In this document: one piece after another, positions 10,190 through 21,179 of the stretch
Layout of the letters: each line of letters opens with the position of its first letter
Position numbering within the stretch: position 1 is the first letter of the stretch
Assembly (NCBI RefSeq): GCF_004359215.1
Contig: NC_090619.1
Span: 3,946,933-4,010,932 of the forward strand
Reading direction: 5' to 3'
DNA length: 64,000 bases
Source: Bremia lactucae
Taxonomy: Eukaryota > Oomycota > Peronosporomycetes > Peronosporales > Peronosporaceae
Made by a program: the position numbers and the translations under genes
The notes under the pieces: model-generated
Seen by the model: only the letters and a program-made list of their open reading frames with translations
The model's database searches: none
What the model was told of the DNA's origin: nothing

Positions 10190-10745
10190 ACGTCAACGAG
10201 GTAATTGTCTCGTCTGCTGCGCTAGCTAGCGCAGTGACCATTCATGAGAGCCCATAGAGGTGCAGCAGCTTCTCATTTGGGTAAAACCCCAACATCTATC
10301 GTTCAGATATCATACACAATAGGTCGGACGCAGAAGATCCTGAGCCTAAAGCCCCACCGCGGCACGTGAAAGTGTCCAGTCGGTGTCACAATTTAGCCGT
10401 ATTGAATCTGGCTATGCGACTGGTGGCATACTGCTTGTGCCACCTCCATCCGAATGGCCTCGCTCGGATGGAACTCGTGCGTCGCTCCTAGAGCGCGCTA
10501 CTATAGACGCTAATAACTATTGTAGTGTCTACTCTTCGTGGGAGGTCCAAAAGTAATCACTTGGCCGTGTTTCCCCGATCACGGTCGTGTTGCGTTGAAA
10601 TGAAACAACCGACCAATACGAAGCAGAATTCTTGCACCGCTTTCATCCACATAGCGATGTGGCAAAACAACGCTCGCAGCGAATCTACTTCGCTCGCTTG
10701 CGCGTGAGAGAAATGATGGGTGGTACTGTACCCCCTTTTTCTTCT
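10190..10745 (+). pseudogene. G3 antisense ORF region, copy 1 (decayed)
   Basis: Plus-strand counterpart of 40975-41990. Shared blocks are the GTCTCGTCTGCTGCGC segment near 10205 and, near 10580-10720, a basic segment including EFLHRFHPHSDV and RSQRIYFARLRVREMMGG. Stops and shifts are frequent. It sits directly next to the chromodomain end of pol on the other strand, as in G1 and G2. Confidence 0.45.
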
Positions 10746-10779
10746 CAGCACGCTACTCCTGCTAGTCCATTTGGAACAA

Positions 10780-11350
10780 CGGAGTGACAACTGGTGCTCC
10801 TTTTCATAGGCAGACACCACGCCCGGTACGTCGACGCGCAGAGCGTCGACCGGTTCCGAGTCGAAATCTTCGGGTATCCTCTCCACTGGACGACGATCTG
10901 AGGCTTATGCTTCATGGAGCGGTGGGCAAGCAATCTTTCAACAAGGAAGCGTCAGTTCCCAGCAGCATCCACTGATGCAGGCGGCGCCCGATAAGAGTGG
11001 CAATACACCCACCTACTCGCGGCAGCCTATCCTGCGTCCGTTCAGGCGCGGAATGCTGCTTAAAGACGCCCGACTCACGGTCCGCGTCACCATCGGTCTG
11101 CTTAGACGAATGGGGTTATGTGATTTCTTCTGGATCAACATACCGTTTCAGACGACCCACGTAAAAGATGGGTCGTCTTCATATACGGCGGGAGTGTGAG
11201 CCTATAATTAAAGTTTTTAACCTAAACGGCCCGATGAAACGCGGCAATAATTATCGTAGTAGCTCCAGGTAGTATAGAAATTGCAATTTTAGGTAGCGGT
11301 ACTAAATAGTACTTTTCCCCCACTCTAAAGCGTTCATTGTTTTTCGACCA
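10780..11350 (-). pseudogene. G3 pol C-terminus: GPY/F-type region and chromodomain (copy 1)
   Basis: Near 11130-11170 the minus strand reads FYVGRLKRYVDPEEIT, the conserved stretch after the GPY/F module. A linker follows, then a frameshifted chromodomain near 10800-10940 with IVVQWRGYPKI and DVPGVVSAYEKEHQ. Copy 2 at 41860-42100 has the same domain. Confidence 0.65.
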
Positions 11351-11356
11351 CTTCGG

Positions 11357-12400
11357 TCAGCATATTCTTTTGCTTGTCCTGTGCGCTTGCCATCGCGTCA
11401 CTACTTTCCGTGTGATTGCCACTCGCTCATCCACAAAGCGTTGAGTCTCGCTCACGCTTTTAGCATCAATCTCGCCTATAACACCGCCAAGAGGTCCGTA
11501 ATAGTACGTAGTTGTCTGTAACGAAACATCGTTGTTGTTTAGAAGCACAGGCATATCTTGCTGTGACTACATACTGATTATGGCTAAACCGGCAGGGTCC
11601 CTAGGGCAAGTTTCCATCGTTGGCATGATTCACTCACAGGTCATCGTCGTGTTGACGAAACCATGTTCCTCTTTCGCACCGAGCGTAGTGACGGTACTCC
11701 CCCACTTTAGACTCGGGCTGCGCCCTAACGAGACTGGCGTCCAAGGATGGCGCAGTCCGTTTATATAAAAAAATGGTGTCTTACACATACTGGCGTTGAC
11801 ACTGTTATTCATAGCGAACTCTACAAAGGGCAATTGTTTGCTCCTTTCTTTAGGAGCCGCTATCGTGCGTAATTTATCCGCCACGACCCGATTGGCTCGT
11901 TACGTTTGGCCATCGGTCTGAAGATGATCTGCGGTCGACATGTGGAGCTTGCTACCTAGCAGCTCACCAAAACCCTGACGTTGACCGTAGATCCCGGATC
12001 GATACGATGGACTCGGGCATCCCGTGTAGTTGGGATAAATGATCCAGGAACAAGAGAGCTGCTTTCTTGTCTGTGATCGATGTTTTACATGGTGCTAAAT
12101 GCACTATATTGCTCAGTGTCTGCAAAGACGAGGAACACCGTCCGACCCAATATATTGGAACTGGTGGCGGCTTCAGTGGCGCACTGTTGGACGGTACAGG
12201 CTTAATGCGCTGACACTGTTCGCAAGAGTGAATATAGTTGGCCACCCAATTATATAGGTGTGGCCACCACAATTCCTCTGGCACTCGTAATAATGTCTTT
12301 TCACGGCCCAGATGTCCATTAGATGGTGCATCATGGAGCTGGTGAAGGATCATCAGCTTGAGATCTGTGTCATGAGGCACATATATTCTCAAGGAACCAC
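11357..12400 (-). pseudogene. G3 integrase (copy 1)
   Basis: Zinc-binding HHCC within 12210-12335 (HQLHDAPSNGHLG and CEQCQRIKP). The catalytic core is broken: the first-Asp region is disrupted near 12110-12170, the second-Asp region is degenerate near 12000 (SIRDLRS), and the stretch around 11900 retains QTD. The core end (LPFVEFAMNNSVNAS) is at 11770-11850 and a connecting helix (FVDERVAITRKV) at 11400-11440. Confidence 0.78.
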
Positions 12401-13255
12401 AAGGTGACAGCTGATGCCATAACAGGCCAAGGCATCACAAGGTGACAGCTGATGCCATAACAAGCCATCGCTGAAGCTAAAGCGATTTAGCTTAGCTCTC
12501 AGGTGCGGCGTAAGGGTCACCTTTCGCCCACCAAAGTGATCCAACAACAGGCGACAATGTTCGTCCTGACTGTAACTCTCTTGTTTTTTAGAGGCTAACG
12601 AGCTCTTTACGTGGTGAGCCTTAATGGCTGCCAATGCTGACGGATGAAATTGTTCTTTAGCGTTAGACACACTTTCCTGGTGTCTTTCCTCAAAGTCTGG
12701 TCTGCGCGATAAAGCGTCAGCCAAGACATTCGACTTACACGGCTTGTATTCAACTTTGAAATTAAATTTAAAGAAGTATGTAAGCCAACTTGCCATTCTT
12801 GGCGATAAGTGCGGTGAGTATATTGCAGTCCGGAATAATGCCTGATCCGTATAAAACCAAATGGTTCGGTGCCCAATTGGTGCACTCGAAACTTAGCAAG
12901 AGCATACTTGTTTGCAAGTAGCTCCTTGTCATGCACAGGGTAATTCAGTTCTGCGGCTTCCAAAAGCCGGAACTGGTAAGAAATGACACGGTCAACGCCG
13001 TCGTCGTCATTTTGCATGATCGCGCTGCCGATTGCAAAATCGCTTGCGTCGCAGACGACGTTATAGGGCTTATCCGCGTCTGGCAATGCTAAGACCAGTG
13101 CCTCTACAATAGATTACTTCACTGATGTGAACGCATCATCTTGTTCTTTATAACCAAACCCATTCTGCGTCCTTTTGAAGAAGGTCAGAAAATGGTTTAG
13201 TTTGCTCAGCATAATTCTGACTGTACTTATGCAAGTAATTAGCGAGACCTAGGAT
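12389..13255 (-). pseudogene. G3 RNase H and RT connection (copy 1)
   Basis: RNase H in two overlapping frames: YNVVCDASDFAIGSAIMQND and HDKELLANKYALAKFRVHQLG at 12880-13060, then VEYKPCKSNVLADALSRRPDF at 12690-12760. The first catalytic Asp (CDAS) is present. A frameshift near 12840-12870 breaks it. Sequence at 13100-13250 matches the RT thumb/connection and is cut by LTR1. Confidence 0.78.
12398..12462. repeat. short tandem duplication in G3 pol
   Basis: A 27-nt word starting CACAAGGTGACAGC occurs at 12398-12424 and again at 12436-12462, offset 38. It lies just upstream of the integrase zinc domain and adds extra codons between RNase H and integrase in this copy. Confidence 0.8.
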
Positions 13256-13511
13256 GGGTAAAATACCCTTTTATCTATTTTAAAATAGTTAGTTACTTAA
13301 ATCCCATTTATTATGGGTAATAAATGTGGTCGCCGCCAGATATAAATCTGGCGGCCAAACTCTTTTTTTAATTAGCTAGGGTAAGGTTTTTAGATTTAAA
13401 TAATTAAATAAAGTTCAGTTCCCCTTTTGGTCTTAAAGCGTTAAGTGCCTTCTTAAGGCTTGCGCATTGATCTGTAAGAGATAGAAGCCTTTCTAAGGTA
13501 TATCCTCTTGG

Positions 13512-13969
13512 TGTAACGGGGCACTACGACTTGTACTGCTTCAGTAAAAGTCCACTTCGCACTGCTTCAGTTGCGAGTGGTGCCCTACGTTATTTCACGT
13601 TCACTAGTACGTGCAGAGGAAGACTTCTTTTTAAGGTAACTAGCTTAAAGAGGGTAAAATGAAAAACTGTATTACATATAATTAAGTTTCTCTTGTTCTA
13701 TCTTTGTAAATGCTAACTTAATTATAATCTAAAACTAAACATGTCATTGAATTCTTATCTCTATCTTATCTGGAACTCTCTCTTTGATTACTCCTACAGC
13801 TGATTAATCTGCGGAATAAATAGATATAATGGTCTATACCTATTTATGGATAAGAATTCTGAATATTACTATATAAAGTAATATCCTCCAAATATTATCT
13901 ACCTTTTAGATAATATATTAATTAACAACCTTTAAGTGTTAATTTCATGTAACGATACACCCCGTTACA
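13512..13969 (-). repeat. LTR2, 3' LTR of nested G2 element
   Basis: 458 bp. The plus strand starts TGTAACGGGG and ends CCCCGTTACA, a 10-bp perfect terminal inverted repeat. It contains the two tandem hairpins with CTG-CTT-CAG centres near 13531-13583 that typify LTR2. Confidence 0.9.
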
Positions 13970-14114
13970 TCACCCCTCCCTTAAACGACAATCACTCTGA
14001 ATGTCATTAGATGGAGTGGTCGCTAAATGACCACTTAATTTTTAAAATGTTTTTGATTGGTCAGATCCATCATTTTAAATTCCATCGCATGAAGGAACAA
14101 TTCATGCGGGGTGA

Positions 14115-14683
14115 NNNNNNNNNNNNNNNNNNNNNNNNNNNNNNNNNNNNNNNNNNNNNNNNNNNNNNNNNNNNNNNNNNNNNNNNNNNNNNNNNNNNNN
14201 NNNNNNNNNNNNNNNNNNNNNNNNNNNNNNNNNNNNNNNNNNNNNNNNNNNNNNNNNNNNNNNNNNNNNNNNNNNNNNNNNNNNNNNNNNNNNNNNNNNN
14301 NNNNNNNNNNNNNNNNNNNNNNNNNNNNNNNNNNNNNNNNNNNNNNNNNNNNNNNNNNNNNNNNNNNNNNNNNNNNNNNNNNNNNNNNNNNNNNNNNNNN
14401 NNNNNNNNNNNNNNNNNNNNNNNNNNNNNNNNNNNNNNNNNNNNNNNNNNNNNNNNNNNNNNNNNNNNNNNNNNNNNNNNNNNNNNNNNNNNNNNNNNNN
14501 NNNNNNNNNNNNNNNNNNNNNNNNNNNNNNNNNNNNNNNNNNNNNNNNNNNNNNNNNNNNNNNNNNNNNNNNNNNNNNNNNNNNNNNNNNNNNNNNNNNN
14601 NNNNNNNNNNNNNNNNNNNNNNNNNNNNNNNNNNNNNNNNNNNNNNNNNNNNNNNNNNNNNNNNNNNNNNNNNNNNNNNNNNN
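14115..14683. other. assembly gap, 569 N
   Basis: Lies inside the nested G2 element. Whatever it holds should be G2 internal sequence plus most of the 5' LTR. Confidence 0.98.
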
Positions 14684-14937
14684 ACTTTTAGATAATATAT
14701 TAATTAACAACCTTTAAGTGTTAATTTCATGTAACGATACACCCCGTTACACTTGGGCACTAGTTGCCACTTGGTTCTACGAACCCCTGAATCCCTTGAA
14801 CTAGGATTCCTTAAGCTTTAATAGCTTGTACGACTCCCTGAGCTGTTAAACCCATTAGTTCAATAGAACTAAGTGACTCTCTGAGTCTGAAAGTCTTCCT
14901 CTGACTTTGAGAGCGAGGTAGCTCCGCTACATTTCTT

Positions 14938-15064
14938 TTTATGGTTAAGATTTCTGAATATTACTATGTAAAGTAATATTCTCCATATATTCTCTACCTT
15001 TTAGATAATAGATTAAACAAAAACCTTTAAGTGTTAATTTCATGTAACGAAACACCCCGTTACA
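14938..15064 (-). repeat. LTR2 terminal fragment
   Basis: About 127 bp matching the end of an LTR2 (to ...CACCCCGTTACA), directly after the split LTR1. The rest of the LTR is absent. It marks the border between the retroelement nest and the host island. Confidence 0.82.
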
Positions 15065-15604
15065 ATAAGTACATATGACAATGCAAAAAAATATTTTTCA
15101 GAACCTCAAATTGTCAGACATTAAAGAAATCTCCATTTTCTGCGATAAGTGACCAGAGCTGCCGCTGTTGGAAAGGCAATCGTAGTATGAATTCCTGAAG
15201 AGTAAGAAAACGTCCTCACACTTCAACGCCAACGCGCAAATATAAGATCTTATTTGGTCGATAGGAAATCGACGGCCGACGAATTTCTTAATCGATGAAT
15301 AGTTTAATATTCGCTATTGAATGAAAAATGATGTTCTTCTACCCAGCACACAGACTGTGCGTTAAAATGCAGCATGAGCTCACCATTTATTAAAAGTTTT
15401 CAAATAGGATACAGAAAATCAATGTATACAGGTGTATTAATGATCTGTCACTTCTACATCGATTGTATAGTACTTGAAGGCGAATGTAGCACTCATGCCC
15501 CTGCTACTTCAGCGATTGCGAGCTTTTGCCTGAATCATAGCTAGTGTTAAGTAAATACTGTTTTCATGGCGAATGTCAAGAAGTAATTTAAAGAAGAGCA
15601 TCTA
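15065..15604. other. host intergenic, downstream of BART-domain gene
   Basis: 540 bp, AT-rich, with no retroelement similarity to anything else in the window and no supportable ORF. Contains the 3' flank of the minus-strand gene; I could not identify a terminator or polyadenylation site with confidence. Confidence 0.5.
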
Positions 15605-16313
15605 TCATGTGAGATGAGTCTTCGTTTCAAACTCTTGCGTAAGCTCGTCAAGAGTCAAGTCGGGATTGGCCTGGAAAAAGTCCAGAAATGCCTGGGCACC
15701 AGCGGCTTTCGGAGCGTATGAGGCTCCTTTTTCTTCAGCTTCAAGTACAAGAACCTCGGCCTCATACTGTAGTTCCTTCTTATCGTAGTATTCAGGGTCG
15801 GCAACGCGCTTCATGAGGTTGAGGAATTGCTCGTATTCGCAGCAGGCTAGCAATATTTGCACGAAAAAGCTCAGTCGCGAATGCCGCTGACGCTCTTCAG
15901 CTAACGCGATTTCCTTTACACAGCGATTATTGTATTGGTCCAGGGTAAAGCCCCGCTTTGAAAGAAACTCCTCGATATTGGCGTTCGCCATCTCGATAAA
16001 AGCCTCATGCAGCTCCTTCCATGTCCTACGTGCAGTGTTAACACAACTTCAGTCTCAATTAAGTACAAAAATTAGCAAGAGGCAGTACTAACGATTCCAC
16101 TTTGTCCAGGTCGGCAGCAGATGGCCCTCCTTTCGTCAAAAGGATGGAGAAATGATTCACGTGGAGTCCGCAGAATTTATTGATAGCCTCCTGAAATTCC
16201 TCACCCCCCACATATGCGGCCACCCACTCAAGCACGTCATCGTCTGGCTCCATGTCTTTGACAAGTGGCGTCTCGTAGCGCAGAAGCAGGTCGATAGCGT
16301 CGAAGTTTGACAT
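15605..16313 (-). CDS. BART-domain protein, CFAP36/ARL2BP-like
   Basis: The only clear host gene. Exon 1 runs from ATG 16313 and reads MSNFDAIDLLLRYE...VLEWVAAYVGGEEFQEAINKFC; exon 2 includes ELHEAFIEMANANIEEFLSK...TLDQYNNRC and ends at TGA 15605. Both are typical of a BART domain, which in CFAP36 and ARL2BP binds ARL2/ARL3-type GTPases and acts at cilia, centrosomes or mitochondria. My preferred intron is 16088-16016 (73 nt, GT...AG, phase 0), giving about 211 residues. A donor at 16100 is also possible. The C-terminal part is an acidic helical region. Frame and start look undamaged despite retroelements on both sides. Which BART paralogue it is cannot be settled without a search. Confidence 0.75.
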
Positions 16314-16859
16314 CGCTCTAGAGGGCGACTTGGCAAGTGGTTAATTCAGGTTGTGTTTTTTTTTGGACATATGCTATTTCTTTGTACAGCGAGTCTACGA
16401 CAACAGCTTAGGAGCTATGCTATTATGTAGGCTTAAAAGCAAACTCAATGTAGAATTGCACTATAACCGGCGACGCCGCATCCCGAATATTTATTAGCTA
16501 ATTTGCTCTCTACATATTTATATATACATATATACTTTACAACGCAAATTTACGGCAGCGTTACTTTGTTATCTGCAATTTGATACACAAAGAAGTCTTT
16601 TTTACCGGAAAAAAAACATTATAAGGCAACTCAGTACGTATGAAGCGCACAGTACTGTTTAAGCGATTTTGGTCAGAATTCAAACAGTATGAGCAAATTG
16701 AAGTATGTCATGATTTGTTAAAATTCCGTGTAGCGGTGACTGGCCGGTTGCACGACAAGAACTTAAAAAGGGAGTAATGCCATGATTTCACACAAAAACT
16801 GCCTCGAGCAATATTTTCTCTTGTAGGTAAACACTTTGTTGCCAACAATAAAGACTGAT
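16314..16859. other. host intergenic, upstream of BART-domain gene
   Basis: 546 bp that should hold the promoter of the minus-strand gene. It is AT-rich with a TATATATACATATATA-like stretch near 16515-16535. I did not find a convincing oomycete initiator (INR-FPR) match. No ORF. G1 copy 2 begins at 16860, about 550 bp from the start codon. Confidence 0.5.
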
Positions 16860-17329
16860 TATAGCGAAGCTACCTCGCTCGTAAAGTCAGAGGAAGACTT
16901 ATAGACTCAAAGAATCTGTTAGTTCTATAGAACTAATGAGTTTATCAACTCAGGGAGTCGTACAAGCTATTAAAGCATAATGAGTCCTAGTTCAAGAGAT
17001 TCAAATATTTGTAGAACTAAGTGGCAACTAGTGCCCAAGAGTATATACCTTAGAAAGGCTTCCGTCTCTTACAGATCAATGCGCAAGCCTTAGGAAGGCA
17101 CTTAACGCTTTAAGATCAAAAAAGGAACTGCACTTTATTTAATTAGTTAATCTAAAAAATTACCCTAGCTAATTTAAAATTGATTTCGGCCGCCAGATTA
17201 ATATCTGGCGGCAACCACCCACAATAAATGGGATTTTAGTAACTGTTTTAGAATAGGATAAAAGGGTATATATTCATAAGGTAAATGTACCACAACAACG
17301 GTTCTCGAATCGATGTGTGCCCCATTACA
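16860..17329 (-). repeat. LTR1, 3' LTR of G1 copy 2
   Basis: 470 bp, diverged from LTR1 elsewhere by substitutions and small indels (it starts TATAGCGAAG on the plus strand rather than TGTAGCGGAG). Followed at 17330-17342 by the G1 polypurine tract in minus orientation. Confidence 0.85.
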
Positions 17330-17438
17330 CCCTCCCCCATCAGACTGTTGACCCCGAGTGACAACATTCGCTTCATTTTCTCTTTAAGGTTGGAGCCCAA
17401 ACAGCTAACCGTTCGTTGTGTTTTTCCTTCTTTGTGTC

Positions 17439-18274
17439 ATGACAATCAAGCGTTATCCACAGACTCTTAGCACCTCCTCGACGAAGAGGGAATGGTGGAC
17501 TTTGAAAGTCACTCTCTATAAGATGAGGAGGAGAAAGAGCGTCGCTCTTACACGCCTTCTCCTCCGGATGAACTTCGGCGGGCCCCGAATTCGTTCCCAA
17601 AACGTGGTGCCGCTAATGTCTTAACTGCATTGAGCAGGACACAGGACCTTGATTCCAACATCAATACGAATCCGCTCGCAGAAGAGCAAGGTCGGGCAAT
17701 CCTCATAGAGGAACAAGCTCGTCGTCGAGCCGCAGAAATAACGAAAGCTAAAGCTCACAGTGAATACCGATTCACTCCACTTATTGTGGAAGAGCGTCAC
17801 GGGTCACTACTTGGCCATCTGGATCTCCGGTTCCACGGCGAGGACGCCGAAGGAGATCGCTGCTCACGACGCTCTTCATGAGCGCTACCTTACGCCAAAG
17901 GTAGTGACGCGAGGTCAGTATCTGACGCGTTACGTGGTCAAGCCCGTGAAGCTTCGGTGACCTCAATGAGGGAGATTTTGATTGTTTTGTTTTTTTAAAC
18001 GAAACAAGAAGTGAAAATGAAGTCTCATTTGAGAACTCGGTCCACCGGGGCCGCCGCCTCCGCAACATTTGAGAGTCTGCCGATGTCGCTGATGTATGCT
18101 CGGAACGGAAGCTTCGCTTCGATTTTGTCAAGCTTAAGACCAAAAGCTAGTTACGCTCAGCATTTATGCCACAGAACTAAGAAAGGTCTAGCCAATATTT
18201 AAGTGCTTCGATTGACAGTGCAACAATGGATCAAAGCCGCACTGAGGCTATATATTCACTTAATCCCACTTTAG
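17439..18274 (+). pseudogene. G1 antisense ORF, copy 2 (frameshifted)
   Basis: Homologue of 2457-3290 and 38978-39814. Recognisable blocks: the ATG with MTIKR, the ARRRAAEITKAKAHSEYRFTPL segment at 17725-17790, TARTPKEIAAHDALHERYLTPK at 17835-17900, and the C-terminal stretch to the stop TAG at 18272-18274. At least four frameshifts. It ends just before the chromodomain end of pol on the opposite strand, as in the other copies. Confidence 0.6.
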
Positions 18275-18289
18275 TGGTGGGAAACGTCG

Positions 18290-18860
18290 TTTGACGCGAG
18301 TTGACCCAAGCGCTTGGTGCTCAAAAGCGTCAACGGCGTACGGGCAATCTTGCCGAAGATGTACTTCAAACCCCCAAGAGTTTTTTAGAAGAGGGTACCC
18401 CAGCCACTTCACCAGATACTGGTATTGACCCTTACGACGACGTCGCATTAAAGTTTCTCCACGTAAAAGTGAAGGTTCCCCGCGCATTAAGCAGCGCGGG
18501 AGGGGGCCGAAATCTCGACCGAAGCATTGATGCTTTAAAGCACGAGATGCAACTTCTCCGTGAGAGTTTTGCTCGGGTTGAGAGCTCTTTCGAGGCGTTT
18601 CTGAACCATCTTTCGATTCTAAAGCATTAGCAACGTCGTTTAGAGGGCCAGGTGGACATCCTGGTGAGGATGCAGCAATCTGCGGCACGATCGCCTGTCT
18701 CGGCGAAGCGACTTTAAGTCCATGTGGGAAGTGTCCCGATATGGCTTAAGCAAGCCAACGTAGAACACTGGGTGTGTACGCAGCTTGCTAGGAAGGTTTA
18801 GCGTATAAGCTAGGCCCTTCTTGGCCACGACCGTAAATTGAACCACGCAGTGGTATCGTT
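18290..18860 (-). pseudogene. G1 pol C-terminus with chromodomain (copy 2)
   Basis: Chromodomain at about 18320-18460 (QYQYLVKWLGYPLLKNSWGF), preceded by the linker and, at 18750-18846, the VVAKKGLAYTLNLPSKLRTH part of the GPY/F-type region. The frame shifts near 18690. Sequence upstream of VVAKKG is deleted relative to copy 1 (about 200 bp missing at 18838). Confidence 0.8.
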
Positions 18861-19640
18861 AATGGAACGCGTGGGTGGGTAAGACCGTTGACATAGAACG
18901 AAGTATAGCCTGTACAGGCATGAACAGCGTTATTTAACGCAAACTCCACCACTAGGAGCATCGAGCTCCAGCTCTTTGGTGTCTGAGCGCACACGCTGCA
19001 TAAAACGTCTTCAATGACGCGATTGACTTGTTCAGTTTGGCCATCGGTCTGCGGATGGTCCACGGTGGACATGTCCAATCTGGTGCCAAGCACTTGGAAA
19101 ATCGATTTCCAGACTTCCAACGGGGTCCCGATCAGAGACGATCGCCGCTGGAAACACGCGATCAATGAACATCTTTGCTGTACCTTCACCATCAATGGTA
19201 TCCGGAACAGCCGCTTAGTGAGCCATTTTACTCTAATCGGTCAAGAAAGACCACTATACCAGAGTTACCGGCCGAATCTGTCGGTAGACCGAAATCAAAA
19301 TCAATTCTGGACTCCTAAAACCTATGGGGACGAGAAGACTCGCCAGTGGCGCAGCAGCATGATCCGAGGGTTTAACCCGTTGGTAATTTCGCATGTGCGA
19401 ACATATGTGCTGACCCATTTATAATTTGGGCCACCAATAAATCTGGCTTACAGAGCCGTAAGTATTTTCTCTACCGCAATGACCACCAAGGCCAGTATCG
19501 TGTGCCTCACAGAGGATTCGGTACTTCAAATCCTATCATGAGGAACGACTCGCGCGGAGAATCCACAGCGTCTGTGCAAAAAAGCAACAGGTCGTTATCG
19601 ATAGAAATCGATGTAACCTTGCACGCAAACGTGCCGACAA
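18860..19640 (-). pseudogene. G1 integrase (copy 2)
   Basis: Fragments in shifting frames: zinc-domain region near 19380-19520, first catalytic Asp kept within RIDFDFGLP near 19290, the second-Asp region shortened near 19120-19145, and the open stretch 18788-19195 with TVDHPQTDGQTEQVNRVIEDVL (Glu changed to Gln context: TEQV) and VVEFALNNAVHA. Non-functional. Confidence 0.75.
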
Positions 19641-19659
19641 TTTAAAACCCGATTCGGAG

Positions 19660-20160
19660 TTCTTTAGAGCTCGTAGCAGAGCTACACACTGTTCATCCTT
19701 GGCGTAAGTTTAACGAATTAATTCAGTAATAGACGAAATTATAGTCGTTAAATGATAGAGCTTATAATCCGGCCTGCGTGATAACGCATCGGCCAAAGCA
19801 TTCTGCTTACCAGTTTTATACTTCACCTCGAAGTTGTATTCGGCGAAAAAGGATAGCCATCGGGCCATCCTCTGTGAGAGATGGGGCGACTTAGTCGCCG
19901 TGCATAATGACGCGTGATCTGTATATATCACAAACGGCTTCGAGCCGAGCAGATGAACTCTGAATTTGACGAGAGCATACTTCATAGCAAATAACTATTT
20001 ATAATAAACTGGGTAGTTATTTTCCGCAGCTTTAATCTGTCTAGATTCGAACGCAATAACACGTCACGCCCATCAGCATCTGTTTGGAATAGAGCACTGC
20101 CAATGGCAAAATCCGATGCGTCCCAGACGACACTGAAAGGCCAATTTGGATTCGGCAGTG
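19660..20160 (-). pseudogene. G1 RNase H region (copy 2)
   Basis: The open part at 19710-19985 holds YTDHASLCTATKSPHLSQRM and VKYKTGKQNALADALSRRPDY. The N-terminal half (20000-20160) keeps the Asp of the DASDFAIGSAL-type block near 20100 but is frameshifted. Confidence 0.78.
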
Positions 20161-21179
20161 CTAGAATCGAGGCATGGATAAGACTATCCTTAACTGCTTG
20201 AAAAGCATTATCTTCTGTGCTATTCCAGCACCATTCCGTATCCTTTTTAGGAGATTAGATAATGACCTAGCCATATCAGCGTAATTTTTGCTATATTCGC
20301 GTAACCTTATTAACGAGACCCGACCACTTACGCAAATCCTTTTGGTTTTTAGGAAAACCGGCCAATCTAATATGGCTTTTACCTTAGCGGGATCCGCTCT
20401 AAGGCCTCGTTTCCCATTGAAGCACCCTATGAAAGGAATTTCTTCTGCGCCAAAAATGCATTTAGATGCATTGGCATACAATTTATTTGTGCGCATACAC
20501 TGGAGCACTTCTCGCAAATGGTCAAAATGGTTTTTCATATCCGACCGATCCTGCTCCGCACGACTATGGACAAAAATGTCATCAAAATTAGTCTGAGCAT
20601 TCCCTCGATGAGGGCGGAACAGTTGCGTCTCCAGACGATTACATGTTGCCGGAGCGTTAATAAGCCCTTGTGGCTGACCAACCACTCCCATAGCATACCG
20701 CTTGGGGTGCTAACCGTTATAAGCGGGATATCACTAGCTCGCATGAGCAATTGGTAGTAACCATCGACTAAGTCCAATGCACTGTACATTGAACATCCCA
20801 CCATATTGTGCTGAAGAACATCATTTCTAGGAATGAAGGTTTGTCCTGGTATAGTGACAGCATTAAGCTTATTATAAGCATGTACAATGCGCCATTTACC
20901 ATTTGGCTTTTTGACACAAAATGTCGGTGTCGAATGAGGAGATTTGCTATCTCGTACCATTCTAGCCTCGTGCTTAGCACGGAAGAAATCGTCAATGACG
21001 TCACACTGCTCCTTTGGTAAAGGCCATTGTCTTGTGACACAGTATTTGGTTCCCGGAACTAAGTCAATTTCATGACGAACACCTCTATCCAGAGGTAAAA
21101 CAGATGGTAGGTTATTACATACCACATCTTGGAAGGAGCGATGACCCATTTCGCGAACTAAGTGCAGCTTTTGTGTCAT
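20161..21179 (-). pseudogene. G1 reverse transcriptase (copy 2)
   Basis: Two overlapping open stretches: 20535-21179 carries fingers and palm motif A (KPNGKWRIVHAYNKLNAVT, ALDLVDGYYQLLM), and 20161-20691 in another frame carries motif C as NFDDIFVHSRA (YxDD-type, Asn for Tyr) and the thumb. A single frameshift lies between them near 20560-20680. Copy 1 shifts in the same interval. Confidence 0.85.

Larger units (their letters stand above)
10131..13255 (-). mobile_element. G3 Ty3/gypsy chromodomain element, copy 1 (truncated)
   Basis: Minus-strand internal segment of a third gypsy family: RNase H, integrase, linker, chromodomain and, at the left, the region that in G3 copy 2 carries the antisense ORF. 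Both LTRs are absent. The right end is cut inside the RT-RNase H connection (near 13255) by LTR1; the left end meets G1. All frames are broken. Confidence 0.78.
13512..14751 (-). mobile_element. nested G2 element with internal N gap and 5-bp target duplication
   Basis: Complete LTR2 at 13512-13969, its polypurine tract (minus strand GGGAGGGGTGA) at 13970-13980, about 130 bp of internal sequence, 569 N, then the last 68 bp of a second LTR2 ending at 14751. CTTGG flanks it on both sides (13507-13511 and 14752-14756), a perfect 5-bp target site duplication. Minus orientation is set by the polypurine tract. The true element is probably several kb and collapsed in the gap. Confidence 0.88.
13256..14933 (+). 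repeat. LTR1 split by a nested G2 insertion
   Basis: LTR1 in the orientation opposite to 1861-2345, with pieces at 13256-13511 and 14752-14933 that join seamlessly when the inserted DNA is removed. The first few tens of bases of the LTR are missing at the left, where it meets G3. No G1 internal sequence is attached to either side, so it is a solo or truncated LTR. Confidence 0.85.

Noticed and set aside
14011..14691. Long ORFs crossing N runs (also 32169-34256)
   Set aside because: Open only because N was read as any residue. The part of 32169-34256 after 33305 is real RT and is annotated separately.
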